Below are positions 7,782 to 17,227 of a stretch of 64,000 nt of DNA, piece by piece. The notes below the pieces were generated by a model. The model was not told the origin of the DNA, searched no databases, and was given only the letters and a program-made list of their open reading frames with translations. The first letter of the stretch is position 1; every line of letters starts with the position of its first letter. Source of the stretch: Bradyrhizobium sp. SK17 (lineage in GTDB: Bacteria; Pseudomonadota; Alphaproteobacteria; Rhizobiales; Xanthobacteraceae). The translations under genes and the position numbers were made by a program. Location of the stretch: positions 7,579,001 to 7,643,000 of the forward strand of contig NZ_CP025113.1 of the NCBI RefSeq assembly GCF_002831585.1, written 5' to 3'.

Positions 7782-9122
7782 TCACTGACGTCGAACGTAG
7801 ACGATGCCCCAGCCGATGCCGAGCGTGGCGGCACCGAGCGAGCCGATCAGCACGCCGAGTTTGGCGGCCGTCAACGCCGCCTCGTCCGTGAAGGCAAGCA
7901 TGGCGATGAAGATCGACATCGTGAAGCCGATGCCGGCCAGCAGGCCGACCAGACAAACGCCACCCCAGGAAACGCCGGGTGCCAGGCGGCACCAGCCAAG
8001 CTTGACCGCGACCCAGGTCGCGCCGACGATACCGAGCGGCTTGCCGGCGATCAGGGCAAGCGCGGTGCCCAGCATCACGAAGCGGCCCGCGGCGGAGAGA
8101 TCGGCGCCCGCGAGGCTGACGCCGGCATTCGCCAGCGCGAAGATCGGCATCACGCCATAGGCCACCCACGGATGCATCGCCATCTGCACCCTCGACACCG
8201 GCGGCAATATCTCGCGATGAGCGAGACGAAGATCACGCAGCGGCTGCTCCAGCCGGTGCGCATCCCCCGCCTCCACCGCATCGCTGCCGCGCAACTGCTT
8301 GAGTACGCGCGACACCATCTCCAGCGGCTGCTCCCGCATCGGTAGCGGAGATGCCGGCGTCATCAGGCCGAGCACGACACCCGCGAGCGTCGGATGGACG
8401 CCGGCCATCAGGAAACCGGCCCAGACCAGCGAGCCGGGCAGCAAATAGAGCGGTGCGGAGCCGATGCCGATCCGCTGAAATCCGACCACAGCCAGCATGC
8501 CGAGCAGCGCCACCGCGAATCCACTGAACTGAAGGCTCGCGGTGTAGAACACGGCGATGATCAGCACCGCGATGATGTCGTCGATGATCGCCAGCGCGAG
8601 CAGGAACACCCGCACGTTGACCGGGATCGATCGTCCGAGCAGCGCCAGCACGCCGACGGCGAACGCGATGTCGGTCGCGGTCGGCACGGCCCAGCCCTGG
8701 GCACCGGCGGGATCGCGGTTGAGCGCCAGATAGATCAGCGCGGGCACGATGACGCCGCCACTCGCCGCCACCAGCGGCAGGATCGCCTGGTCGAATCTGC
8801 TCAGCGCGCCCTCATGGATCTCGCGCCGGATCTCCATGCCGACGACGAGGAAGAACGCCGTCATCAACGCGTCGTTGACCCAAAAATGCAGCGACCGCGA
8901 GAAGACGTAATCGCCGATTCCGAAGGAGAGCTGCAGGTTCCAGAAGTCGTGATAGCCGTGCGCGAGCGGAGAATTGGCCAGGATCAGCGCGCCGGCGGCG
9001 GCGACAAGCAGCGTGACGCCGCTGACGGCCTCGACATGGAGGAAGCGCTGCAGGGTACGGAAGGCTTGTTCAGCAAGCCGCTGCACGCGCGGCATGTGGT
9101 CCGATGGTAGATGATCGTTCAT
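7782..9122 (-). CDS. nhaA: Na+/H+ antiporter NhaA
   Basis: A 446-residue inner-membrane protein with about 11-12 transmembrane helices and NhaA signature blocks. These include the [10 protein letters not shown] region, the double aspartate I-I-D-D-I-I-A-V that binds Na+ and protons, and the W-x-x-x-x-S-G-V-H/H-P-T-L-A-G-V segment. A longer hydrophilic loop (about residues 265-310) separates the halves. It exchanges external protons for internal sodium for pH and salt tolerance. The ATG at 9122 is chosen, with GGAG about 10 nt upstream; earlier in-frame starts add a non-conserved tail. It converges with the LysR gene. Confidence 0.93.
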   Translation of the reverse strand: MNDHLPSDHMPRVQRLAEQAFRTLQRFLHVEAVSGVTLLVAAAGALILANSPLAHGYHDFWNLQLSFGIGDYVFSRSLHFWVNDALMTAFFLVVGMEIRREIHEGALSRFDQAILPLVAASGGVIVPALIYLALNRDPAGAQGWAVPTATDIAFAVGVLALLGRSIPVNVRVFLLALAIIDDIIAVLIIAVFYTASLQFSGFAVALLGMLAVVGFQRIGIGSAPLYLLPGSLVWAGFLMAGVHPTLAGVVLGLMTPASPLPMREQPLEMVSRVLKQLRGSDAVEAGDAHRLEQPLRDLRLAHREILPPVSRVQMAMHPWVAYGVMPIFALANAGVSLAGADLSAAGRFVMLGTALALIAGKPLGIVGATWVAVKLGWCRLAPGVSWGGVCLVGLLAGIGFTMSIFIAMLAFTDEAALTAAKLGVLIGSLGAATLGIGWGIVYVRRQ

Positions 9123-9238
9123 AGGGCGCAACGCTCCCTGCGTGGCGGCCCGACCATCGCTTGACCTGTCGCCACCCAATGCAGCGAGCACCCGGCCGCC
9201 GTTATACAGCGCGGCAGCGGCAATTCAACCGTGAAGCA

Positions 9239-9266
9239 GGAAAAGCCGCCTCCATGGCGGCCTTTC
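9239..9266 (-). terminator. Intrinsic terminator for the PEP-CTERM gene
   Basis: On the minus strand a GCCGCC/GGCGGC stem with a five-base loop is followed by TTTTCC. It lies 22 bp past the stop codon of the gene at 9288-9980. It also falls just upstream of the nhaA start. Confidence 0.7.
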
Positions 9267-9287
9267 CAACACCCATGGGTGAACCGT

Positions 9288-9980
9288 TCAGGCCGCCTGC
9301 GGCACGCTGCGGCGCCGAACCGCCATCAATCCGACGCCCGCGAAACCGAGGATCAGCATCGCCCAGGTGGTCGGCTCGGGGACGGCGCTGGTGATCGTTA
9401 CAGAGAAGGTGGCATCGCGGGAATTGTTGACGGCCTGGCGCCAGACCGGCCCGTCGGCCAGGACGTTGGCAAACACCAGATTGCCGAGATTGGGGATCGA
9501 GTTCGAGTTGCAGCCGGCAAACGGCAGGCAATCTGCGACGGTCGCCGAGCCGGCATCGGAGTGGCCGTTCTGATCGATCCCGTAAGTGCTCAGGAACGCC
9601 ACGTAGGTCTGGCCTTGCGTGACGTTGGCGCCAACCGGCGAGAAATCCAGCAGGCCGGCACTGGCGGAGACCACCGGGCTTTGCCAAAGCAGCGTGGTCG
9701 GCTGCGAGCCGTCCCACGCATAGATCGCACCATACAGCGAAGGCAGCGCCGAGCTGTTCAGCGTGAACTGAAAATTGGTCACCGCGCCGCTGATCGGAGC
9801 CGTGAACGTCTCGCCGACGAACTGGGTCTGCTGACCGCCACCGGTGCCGGCGCCGGAGAGATACACGAAGCTGTCGGTGTTCGTCGGGTTGCTGATCACC
9901 GCGGCCGATGCGGGAACAGCACTCAGTGCAGCCAGGCAAGCAATCGCGGCCACCGCGGCGGTGGTCCTAATATTTTTCAT
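9288..9980 (-). CDS. PEPxxWA-CTERM sorting-domain secreted protein
   Basis: A 230-residue exported protein with a signal peptide (residues 1-26). The mature domain is rich in Ser, Thr, Gly and Asn and beta-like, with one cysteine pair (C-L-P-F-A-G-C). The C-terminal sorting signal begins V-P-E-P-T-T-W-A near residue 204, continues as a hydrophobic helix (M-L-I-L-G-F-A-G-V-G-L-M-A) and ends in R-R-R. Such proteins are processed by an exosortase (EpsH/XrtA type) and released to the surface or matrix. No exosortase or polysaccharide locus is in this window. It has its own terminator and looks monocistronic. Confidence 0.88.
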   Translation of the reverse strand: MKNIRTTAAVAAIACLAALSAVPASAAVISNPTNTDSFVYLSGAGTGGGQQTQFVGETFTAPISGAVTNFQFTLNSSALPSLYGAIYAWDGSQPTTLLWQSPVVSASAGLLDFSPVGANVTQGQTYVAFLSTYGIDQNGHSDAGSATVADCLPFAGCNSNSIPNLGNLVFANVLADGPVWRQAVNNSRDATFSVTITSAVPEPTTWAMLILGFAGVGLMAVRRRSVPQAA

Positions 9981-10132
9981 AATGCATCCTCTGTATGCCG
10001 AGCCTCATCTCAGGCGAGGCTTTCCGGGCCGCATATTCAATCGCGGCGTTTCGTTATCGGGTGCCGCGGCAAAACATTTACGACATTTCCGGAATCGCGC
10101 CGGCTTGCGTCGATTGGTCGCTGTTCGCCCGC

Positions 10133-11710
10133 TCAGTGCTCCGCGGCAGCCACCGCCTGCGCCAGCGCGGCCGACGCCGCCGCGATCTTCTGGCGACGCG
10201 CGGCAAGCCGCGACTGCTCGTCTGATATCTCGGCCTGGCTCACCTTGATCATCGCCGCAACCGATGACGCGGCCGGGCCGCCGATGCCGTTGCGCAGCTT
10301 GACGCTGCGCACGGGGTCGAGCGCATCGCGCACGGCGGCGGCGGAAATCTGGATGGTGCGGCCGAGCTGCGCCTGCGCGGCAGTCTCGATCATCGCGACG
10401 TCGATCTGATCGGCAGTCTTTCCACCGTTGATCGCGGCCTCGACGACACGGGCGATGATTTCATGGGCTTCGCGAAAATCGATTCCGCTCTCGCGCACGA
10501 TCGTATCGGCGAGGTCGGTCATGGTCGAGAAGTTCTGCGCGGCATAGCGCAGCATCTGCTCCTTGTTGGGCTGCAACGTGCGCACCACCCCGGTCATCGC
10601 ATGGGTGGCCGCGATCATCGCATCCAGCGAGCGCGGCTCCAGCGGCACCCGCGTCACGCTGTGCTGATATTCGGCGGCATTGAGCGAGGTCAGGACCGAG
10701 GTCACCGCACCGACGGAGTTGGCGGCGATCTGGCGGGTGCGCTCCAGCGAGTCCGGGTTCTTCTTCTGCGGCATGATGCTGCTGGTTCCCGCAAAGGCAG
10801 GATCGAGCTCCGCGGAGCGATATTCATCCGTGCTCCAGAGCTGGATCTCCGACGCCAGCCGGCTGAGGCCGCTGAGATAGATCGCGTTGTCGGAAGCAAA
10901 CTCCGCGATATGGTCCCATCCCGCGGTGCCCTCGATGGTGTCGATGACGAGCCCGTCGAAGCCGAGCAACGCGGCGGTCCGCTCGCGATCGAGCGGCCAG
11001 CTGGTTCCGGCCGACGCGGCCGCGCCCAACGGGCTCTGATTGACGCGGGCATAGAGCTGCTCGTAGCGATCGATGCTCTTGCCGAGGCTCTCCGAGATCG
11101 CCATCAGGTAATGCCCGAGCGTGATCGGCTGCGCCTCCTTGCGATGGGTATAGACCACCATCACCGTGTCGAGATTGTCCGCCGCCTTGGCAACCACGGC
11201 CGAGCGCAGCGCGATCAGCGCCTCGACGGTGCGGTTCAGCTGGTCGCGATAGAACATCCGGTTGACGGTGTTGGCGAGATCGTTGCGGCTGCGGCCGGTA
11301 TGCATCCTGCCGGCCACCGGCCCGATGCTCTTGATCAGCGCCGCTTCGTAGGGGAGATAGGTCCGCAGCGAGGCGTCATCCGCCGCACGGGCATCGACGG
11401 TATCCAGCCCGCGCAGGATGGTGGCAGCGTCGGAGCGTGTCACGATGCCCTTTTCCGCGAGCATCACGACATGGGCGCGGTGCACCCGCACCTCATACGG
11501 AAAGGTCGCATCGCCGAGCGTCTTGGCCGCGGCATCGAAATCGTACAGTTCCTGGAACTCGGGCGCCTTCGGCACCGCGCTGCGGCCGATGCGCGTTCCG
11601 TCGTTCAGCGCCGGATTTTGTTGGGCGCGGGTTGATGCGGTGGCCAGCGCCGCCGCGAGGACGAGCGAGCATGATGCCGTCAGCACGGCGCGAGCGGTCA
11701 GGAGTGTCAT
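10133..11710 (-). CDS. Exported argininosuccinate-lyase-family enzyme
   Basis: A 525-residue protein of the aspartase/fumarase superfamily. It has the R-M-H-T-G-R-S-R-N-D block (about 136-144), the Y-T-H catalytic region (187-189), the G-T-S-W-P-L-D-R-E-R-T block and the S-S-I-M-P-Q-K-K-N-P signature loop (310-319). All are typical of argininosuccinate lyase, so C-N lyase chemistry on an N-substituted aspartate is likely. Unlike cytoplasmic ArgH (about 460 residues) it starts with a Sec-type signal peptide (about 1-29, ending TRA-Q), placing it in the periplasm. The start is the ATG at 11710. It is divergent from a LivJ-like binding protein. The substrate is unknown; EDDS lyase shows that the family accepts others. 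Confidence 0.8.
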   Translation of the reverse strand: MTLLTARAVLTASCSLVLAAALATASTRAQQNPALNDGTRIGRSAVPKAPEFQELYDFDAAAKTLGDATFPYEVRVHRAHVVMLAEKGIVTRSDAATILRGLDTVDARAADDASLRTYLPYEAALIKSIGPVAGRMHTGRSRNDLANTVNRMFYRDQLNRTVEALIALRSAVVAKAADNLDTVMVVYTHRKEAQPITLGHYLMAISESLGKSIDRYEQLYARVNQSPLGAAASAGTSWPLDRERTAALLGFDGLVIDTIEGTAGWDHIAEFASDNAIYLSGLSRLASEIQLWSTDEYRSAELDPAFAGTSSIMPQKKNPDSLERTRQIAANSVGAVTSVLTSLNAAEYQHSVTRVPLEPRSLDAMIAATHAMTGVVRTLQPNKEQMLRYAAQNFSTMTDLADTIVRESGIDFREAHEIIARVVEAAINGGKTADQIDVAMIETAAQAQLGRTIQISAAAVRDALDPVRSVKLRNGIGGPAASSVAAMIKVSQAEISDEQSRLAARRQKIAAASAALAQAVAAAEH

Positions 11711-11991
11711 GGGGCCGGATGCTCTTCTGATCGGGTTGCGAACGGCCCGTGGAGCCGACACGCTGGGACGATGTTCGGCTGGATCGTGCTGCGATCGCCC
11801 GGCCGGTGCAATAGCTTTGATGCAAGGCTGCATTACGATCGCAATCCTGGAATCTGTCCAGATTGCGCGATCCGCGCCGTGTCCCTCGCAAGGGGGACAG
11901 ACGCCTCCCGCGGAATCAATATGATGCGAAACCGGATGCCGGTCGGCTATCATCGACCGCACATAAAAGAACCTGCTGGGGAGGATTTGCA

Positions 11992-13140
11992 ATGAAGCTG
12001 GCCATGGCCGGACTCTGGGTACTCGTGGGCGCAATCCTGGTTGCGCCGCAGGCACGTGCCGACATCAAGGTCGGCGTCGTGGTGTCGGCATCCGGGCCGG
12101 GCTCGGCGCTGGGCCAGCCGCAGATGCGGACCATCGCCGCGCTGCCGAAGGAGATCGCCGGCGAGAAAGTCACCTATATCGCGCTCGACGACGAGTCAGA
12201 TCCCACCAAGGGCACGCAGAATGCCCGCCGCCTCGTCATCCAGGATGGCGTCGACATCCTGATCGGCTCCTCGCTGACCCCGGTGACCATGCCGATGCTC
12301 GACGTCGCCGTGGAATCCAAGACCCCGATCATCTCGCTCGCGGCGGCGACCGCGATCGTGCAGCCGATGGACGACCGCCGCCGCTGGGCCTTCAAGGTGG
12401 TGCCCAATGACGACCTGATGGCGGCGGCGATCCTGAAATACATCGCGAAGTCCGGCATCAAGACGCTCGGCTATATCGGCGTGTCGGACGGCTATGGCGA
12501 AGGCTATTACAAGGAGGTGTCGCGGCTCGCCCCCGGGCTCGGCCTCACCGTGACGACGCATGAGGTCTATGCCCGCGCCGACACCAGCGCCACCGGCCAG
12601 GCGCTGAAGGTGATCGCGACCAACCCCGATGCGGTGTTCATCGCCTCCGCGGGTACGCCCGCGGTGCTGCCGCAGGAGGCGCTGCGCAGCCGGGGCTATG
12701 CCGGCAAGATCTTCCAGACCCACGGCGTTGCCTCGGAGGAGTTCATCAAGCTCGGCGGCGCCAATGTCGAGGGCGCGATCTTCACCGGCGAGGCGTTCAC
12801 CATCGCCGACGACCTGCCGGCCAACGATCCGTTCCGCCAAGTGCGCGACGAGTTCGTGTCGTCCTACGAGAAGGTCAACGGGCAAAAGCCGAACATCTTC
12901 GGCGCGCATCTGTGGGATGCCGTGACGCTGTTCAAGCGGGCGGCCGCGAACGCGCTGAAGACCGCCAAGCCCGGCACCGCGGAATTCCGCGCCGCGCTGC
13001 GCGACGAGTTGGAGCGCGGCAAGGACGTCTACCTGAACAACGGCCTCTCGACCATGAGCCCGACCGACCACAACGGCTATGACGAGCGCTCGGCGTTTCT
13101 GATCAAGGTCGAGGGCGGCAAGTTCAGGCTGGTGAAGTAG
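11992..13140 (+). CDS. ABC transporter substrate-binding protein (branched-chain amino acid type)
   Basis: A 382-residue periplasmic protein with a signal peptide (residues 1-24, ending ARA-D) and a type I periplasmic-binding fold of the Leu/Ile/Val-binding family. The strand I-K-V-G-V-V-V-S-A-S-G-P begins the mature chain, and Y-I-G-V-S-D-G-Y-G-E-G lies between the lobes. GGGGAGGA precedes the ATG at 11992 by 5 nt. No permease or ATPase genes are adjacent, so it is an orphan receptor that must use a transporter encoded elsewhere or act as a sensor. It is divergent from the exported lyase gene, with 281 bp between, which suggests a shared substrate. Confidence 0.88.
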   Translation: MKLAMAGLWVLVGAILVAPQARADIKVGVVVSASGPGSALGQPQMRTIAALPKEIAGEKVTYIALDDESDPTKGTQNARRLVIQDGVDILIGSSLTPVTMPMLDVAVESKTPIISLAAATAIVQPMDDRRRWAFKVVPNDDLMAAAILKYIAKSGIKTLGYIGVSDGYGEGYYKEVSRLAPGLGLTVTTHEVYARADTSATGQALKVIATNPDAVFIASAGTPAVLPQEALRSRGYAGKIFQTHGVASEEFIKLGGANVEGAIFTGEAFTIADDLPANDPFRQVRDEFVSSYEKVNGQKPNIFGAHLWDAVTLFKRAAANALKTAKPGTAEFRAALRDELERGKDVYLNNGLSTMSPTDHNGYDERSAFLIKVEGGKFRLVK

Positions 13141-13460
13141 CGGCAGGAGATCGGCGAAGCCGCAGGGAAATCAGGTTGAGCGGTCCTCGCGCTTTGGCTT
13201 CATGTATGCGCATAATCCTTCCACAGGGCCGCGTCACATCTTGCACTGGCAGTTGGCGACAAGCCTGTCCTTGCGTCCACCCGCTGCCATCAATTGACGG
13301 AGGCGTTCTCTGAACGATTTCTGCCAACTGACGTGACATTTGGGATACAATTGGCGAGCAATCTTTCCTGGCTTTGCTTCGCGCCGTCCCAAGAGACGAG
13401 TTGGCGTCGACTCTCGGTGAACCCGCGACTAGGTTGGATTTCGTAACGGGGCGCGTACCA
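13141..13460. other. Intergenic region upstream of the metal-uptake locus
   Basis: About 320 bp with no convincing gene. A 35-codon frame from 13207 has neither a ribosome site nor recognisable composition. It must hold the promoter of the DUF2946-TonB receptor locus. I could not identify a Fur or copper-regulator box with confidence. Confidence 0.4.
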
Positions 13461-13838
13461 GTGCGGCGACGGCTGCAAATCCATCTCCCGGTTTTCTTGA
13501 TGGCGCTGATGATGCAGATCATCGCGCCAATCGGCGCTTCTTGGGCGATGGCGTCCAGCCTGTCTGATCCGTTTGCCGCTTTCGGCGGTGCTGCGATCTG
13601 CCACAATGCCGGTGCGGAGGCCGACAACCAGCCCGACCAAAACCGTCACACCCACGATGGTGCCTGCACGCTCTGTTGTCTGGTTCATGCCGCCGCAGCT
13701 CTGGACACGCCCAATATCCCGATCGCCGTAGCCTATCGGTTTTCGCTTCCGGTGGTCTGGCACAACGTTGCGCAGGAATTGCGGAACTCCGCCGGCAGCA
13801 GGCACGCTCAGGCCCGTGCTCCCCCCTCCAACTCCTGA
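13461..13838 (+). CDS. DUF2946 domain protein
   Basis: A 125-residue protein if the GTG at 13461 is used, with GGGG 9 nt upstream. The N-terminal hydrophobic segment (L-P-V-F-L-M-A-L-M-M-Q-I-I) is a signal or membrane anchor. The middle has the DUF2946 hallmark of spaced His and Cys residues (I-C-H-N, H-T-H-D-G-A-C-T-L-C-C-L-V-H), suggesting metal binding. DUF2946 genes often neighbour TonB-dependent copper receptors, as here, with the receptor starting 98 bp downstream. Likely role: periplasmic or membrane copper handling. The start codon is uncertain, and an upstream TTG would add about 29 unconserved residues. Confidence 0.7.
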   Translation: MRRRLQIHLPVFLMALMMQIIAPIGASWAMASSLSDPFAAFGGAAICHNAGAEADNQPDQNRHTHDGACTLCCLVHAAAALDTPNIPIAVAYRFSLPVVWHNVAQELRNSAGSRHAQARAPPSNS

Positions 13839-13935
13839 CTTTTCCAAAATCGCTGCATCGATGCGGTCGCTTGGCCGCGATCGATGACGTTGTCGACTAT
13901 TGGCGGGCGATTGTGCCCGAGTTGGAGAGTTTCAG

Positions 13936-16266
13936 ATGTTTCGTTTTCGTGCCTTGGGCGGCGCGAGTGTCGTCGCGCTTCTTGCCGTCCCCGATCTCGC
14001 TCATGCCCAATCCACACAATTGCCGAGCGTGACGGTCCAGGCTCCGAACCAAACCCGTCCCGCCGCAACGCGCAAAAGCAAGAGGTCTGACGCCGGCCGC
14101 GTCAAACGCGCAGGCGCGAAACCGGCCGAGCCTCCACCGCCGGTCAAGAACGCTGCAAATGCCCTCGGAACCTATAATCCTGCACTTGATCTGCCGGACC
14201 TCAAACTCCCGCTCGGGGCCACCCTGACGACGGCGGGCCCAGTCGATGGCTATCGCGCGCTGTCGGCCTTCTCGTCGACCAAGACGGCGACGCCGATCGA
14301 GCAGATCCCGCAATCGATCCAGGTCATTCCCAGAAGCGTGATGGTCGACCAGAACAATCTCTCGGTGACCGAAGCCATCCAGAACGCGTCGAACGCGCAG
14401 GGGCCCAACTACCTCGGCATCGGCACGACGGGCTTGGCGAACCCGCTGACCATTCGAGGCTTTGGCGCCCAGCAATGGCTCGATGGTCTCCCGGTCAACT
14501 ACGATACCGGCGATCGCGACTCGTTTGCGAACGTGGAGCGGATCGAGGTCCTCAAGGGACCGAACGCGATCCTCTACGGGGGTGGAACAGGCGCTCCCAC
14601 GAGCGGCGCAGTCAACGTCATATCCAAGCTCCCGACCGACAAGGCAAGCATCGAAACGGGCCTCACGTTCGGCACCAACAATTACCTGCGACCGTACTTC
14701 GACGTCAATCAGCCGCTCACGGACGACAAGACCGTACTGTTCCGCGTCACCGGCGAGTACACGGCGTCCGACAGCTTCGTCGATGTGGTCCATCAGGACC
14801 GCTATTCGTTCAACCCGACGCTGACCTTCACCGACAAGAGCGACACGACGCTGACCATCCAGGGACGGATCTCGCGTTTCGAACAGCAGGGCTACGAGGG
14901 TTTGCCGGCGGTCGGAACGGTCGCGGGGAATTTCCGCCTCAATCCCGACCTGTTCATTGGCCCGACCAACATCCCAAAGAGCGTGACGGAGGTTCAAGGC
15001 GTCACAGTCACCTTCGATCGCCAGTTCGACCAGTATTGGTCGTTCAATGTCAAGACGCGCTGGTCGAAGTCGAACGAGGATCAGAAATCGCAAACCACCC
15101 TGTCGGCCGCACCCGACGTCGGGCCGACCACGTGGAGTCTCGCCAATATCGACCTCGCGCAGAAACAGGAGGAGTTCACGATCAACCCCAATGTGCAGGC
15201 CAAGTTTCGCTTTGGACCGACGCAGAACGTCTGGCTCACCGGCGCCGACTACAGCCGCGTGACGGACAGCGGCTTCATGCACGGAGACCTGGGCGTCGCG
15301 CCGGTCGACCTGCTGAATAGCCCTGTCTTTCCGACGCCGTATGCGGATCCGGACCCCGCGTCGCCGACGTATTTTTCGTTCTTCCAGTTCAACAGCGTTT
15401 ACGTCACGAAGGGCGCATATACGCAGCTGCAATCGACGATCTTCGACCGCCTTCACATCCTGGCCGGCGTGCGCCTCGCAAGTATCAATATTGACTATGA
15501 CGAAGACTATCCGTTCGGTGCGGGTGTATACTCGCCGACTCCGTTCGGCAGCAATAAGACCAAAACCCTGCCCCGGATCGGAGCTGTCCTCGATCTCATT
15601 CCTGGCCTGTCAGTTTACGGCAGCTACAGCGAGGGCATGATGGCTACGCCATTCACGCAGGCGTTGAATACCAACATCGAACCCGAAACGTCAAAGCAGC
15701 TCGAAGGCGGCTTCAAGCTGAATATCAATAACCAGTTGACCGGCACGGTCGCCGTCTTCGACATCCAACGCCAGAACGTGCCGGTTCAGATCGGCGTCGG
15801 CATCGGCGCTGAATCAGCGCAGGAATCGAAAGGCTACGAAGCCGACCTGATCTGGCAGCCTGACAAGAACTGGAAGGTTCTGGCGAGCTATGGCCACACG
15901 AACGTCGTGTTCTCGGATTCCTTCAGCGGCATTCCGGCAGGCAACCATCCCGCCGGCGTACCGGAGGATTCCGGCCGTGTCTGGGTGAACTACGCATTTG
16001 ATACGGCCGCGCTCAGGGGCTGGAGCGTCGGTGCGGGCGTTTATGCTGCGTCCTCGCAATATGTCGACACCCTGAATCTGTACAAGACGCCGGGATATTT
16101 CACCGTCGATGCCAAGGTCGCCTACGAGAATGAGCACATCAGGGCGTCCCTCAACATCAAGAATCTGACGGGAGAGAAATACTTCGTGCCTTACGCCTGG
16201 CTCGGCGGCCAGGTAGCGCCCGGCGACGGTCGGGCTCTCTATGCCACGGTCTCCTATCGATACTGA
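13936..16266 (+). CDS. TonB-dependent outer-membrane receptor (siderophore/metal type)
   Basis: A 776-residue receptor with a signal peptide (residues 1-25), a TonB-box-like L-P-S-V-T-V-Q-A-P stretch, a basic and proline-rich linker and a plug domain (about 100-225, with V-E-R-I-E-V-L-K-G-P-N-A-I-L-Y-G near 200-215). A C-terminal 22-strand barrel ends in an aromatic residue (V-S-Y-R-Y). This is the layout of the TonB siderophore receptor family (FhuA/FpvA type). The start is the ATG at 13936, with GGAG upstream. Flanking DUF2946 and copper-uptake-associated genes make copper or a copper chelate a plausible cargo; a ferric siderophore is the alternative. Confidence 0.9.
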   Translation: MFRFRALGGASVVALLAVPDLAHAQSTQLPSVTVQAPNQTRPAATRKSKRSDAGRVKRAGAKPAEPPPPVKNAANALGTYNPALDLPDLKLPLGATLTTAGPVDGYRALSAFSSTKTATPIEQIPQSIQVIPRSVMVDQNNLSVTEAIQNASNAQGPNYLGIGTTGLANPLTIRGFGAQQWLDGLPVNYDTGDRDSFANVERIEVLKGPNAILYGGGTGAPTSGAVNVISKLPTDKASIETGLTFGTNNYLRPYFDVNQPLTDDKTVLFRVTGEYTASDSFVDVVHQDRYSFNPTLTFTDKSDTTLTIQGRISRFEQQGYEGLPAVGTVAGNFRLNPDLFIGPTNIPKSVTEVQGVTVTFDRQFDQYWSFNVKTRWSKSNEDQKSQTTLSAAPDVGPTTWSLANIDLAQKQEEFTINPNVQAKFRFGPTQNVWLTGADYSRVTDSGFMHGDLGVAPVDLLNSPVFPTPYADPDPASPTYFSFFQFNSVYVTKGAYTQLQSTIFDRLHILAGVRLASINIDYDEDYPFGAGVYSPTPFGSNKTKTLPRIGAVLDLIPGLSVYGSYSEGMMATPFTQALNTNIEPETSKQLEGGFKLNINNQLTGTVAVFDIQRQNVPVQIGVGIGAESAQESKGYEADLIWQPDKNWKVLASYGHTNVVFSDSFSGIPAGNHPAGVPEDSGRVWVNYAFDTAALRGWSVGAGVYAASSQYVDTLNLYKTPGYFTVDAKVAYENEHIRASLNIKNLTGEKYFVPYAWLGGQVAPGDGRALYATVSYRY

Positions 16267-16322
16267 GATCAATCGTCGCGCGCGCCTGGACCACGCACGT
16301 CGCAGTCAACGGAGTGAACGAA

Positions 16323-17156
16323 ATGATATCGAAACGAGAGCTGCTCCTCGTGTCCGCCGCCGCGGGCCTCGCCGCGGCCAGTCTCGGGGCTGCTTCCGCC
16401 GCTGAGGTGGCGCAGGAGCCGGCGGCTGGCCACGGCACCTCGCAGATGCCGGCCGGTTGGATGGGCAAGGAACAGATTGCGTTCCTGATCTACCCGGAGT
16501 TCACCGCGCTCGACATGGTTGGCGCGCAGGCCATGCTGGCCAGCCTTTTCGGGGCGACCACCCACATCGTTGCAAAGACCAGGGACATCGTGAAGAGCGA
16601 CAACGGGCTGCAGTTCCAGCCCAGCGCGACCTTCGACGAATGCCCGCGCGACCTCGATATCATCTCCGTGCCCGGCGGCGCGGCTGGTACGCTTGCGGCC
16701 ATGCAAGACGACGGCACGCTTCGATTTCTCAGGGATCGCGGGTCCCGCGCCAGGTTCGTCACCTCGGTCTGCACCGGGTCCTTGCTTCTGGGCGCTGCGG
16801 GACTTCTGACCGGCTACAGGGCAACCTCGCATTGGGCGACGGTACCACTGTTGCCGCTTTTCGGGGCAACCGCGAGCGAAGCCCGGATCGTCCGCGACCG
16901 CAACAGGATCACCGCCGGCGGCGTCACGGCCGGGATCGATTTCGGCCTGTCGCTCGTCGGGCAGTTGCGCGACCGGCAATATGCAGAATGCGTCCAGCTC
17001 ATGGCCCAATACGCACCGGAGCCGCCTTATCATGCAGGAACGCCCGAGACGGCTCCGCCCGACGTCACGAAGATGACGCGCGACATGTTCGTGGACTTCA
17101 ACAAGGATGCCGAAAGGATCGGGCGCGAGGTTTATTCGAGATATCGCGACGGCTGA
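16323..17156 (+). CDS. Exported DJ-1/PfpI family protein (isonitrile-hydratase-like)
   Basis: A 277-residue protein of the class I amidotransferase-like DJ-1/PfpI superfamily. The nucleophile is Cys150 in S-V-C-T-G-S-L-L-L-G, followed by T-S-H-W-A, which are the hallmarks of the cyclohexyl-isocyanide hydratase (InhA) and AraC-N-terminal branch. Unlike cytoplasmic InhA it begins with a signal-like segment (S-K-R-E-L-L-L-V-S-A-A-A-G-L) and a linker, so it is probably periplasmic. The ATG at 16323 sits 8 nt after GGAG. It lies 56 bp downstream of the TonB receptor and is probably co-transcribed. A role in opening or processing an imported isonitrile-bearing metal chelator is speculation. Confidence 0.8.
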   Translation: MISKRELLLVSAAAGLAAASLGAASAAEVAQEPAAGHGTSQMPAGWMGKEQIAFLIYPEFTALDMVGAQAMLASLFGATTHIVAKTRDIVKSDNGLQFQPSATFDECPRDLDIISVPGGAAGTLAAMQDDGTLRFLRDRGSRARFVTSVCTGSLLLGAAGLLTGYRATSHWATVPLLPLFGATASEARIVRDRNRITAGGVTAGIDFGLSLVGQLRDRQYAECVQLMAQYAPEPPYHAGTPETAPPDVTKMTRDMFVDFNKDAERIGREVYSRYRDG

Positions 17157-17227
17157 CACCGAGCAATTCGAACGGCCATGCCGCGCACGCCGGCATGAAG
17201 GCGATACGGCAAACCGAGGGGACGGAG

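Noticed and set aside
13207..13314. 35-codon frame upstream of the DUF2946 gene
   Set aside because: No ribosome site, no hydrophobic or conserved pattern, and only a short open stretch by chance.
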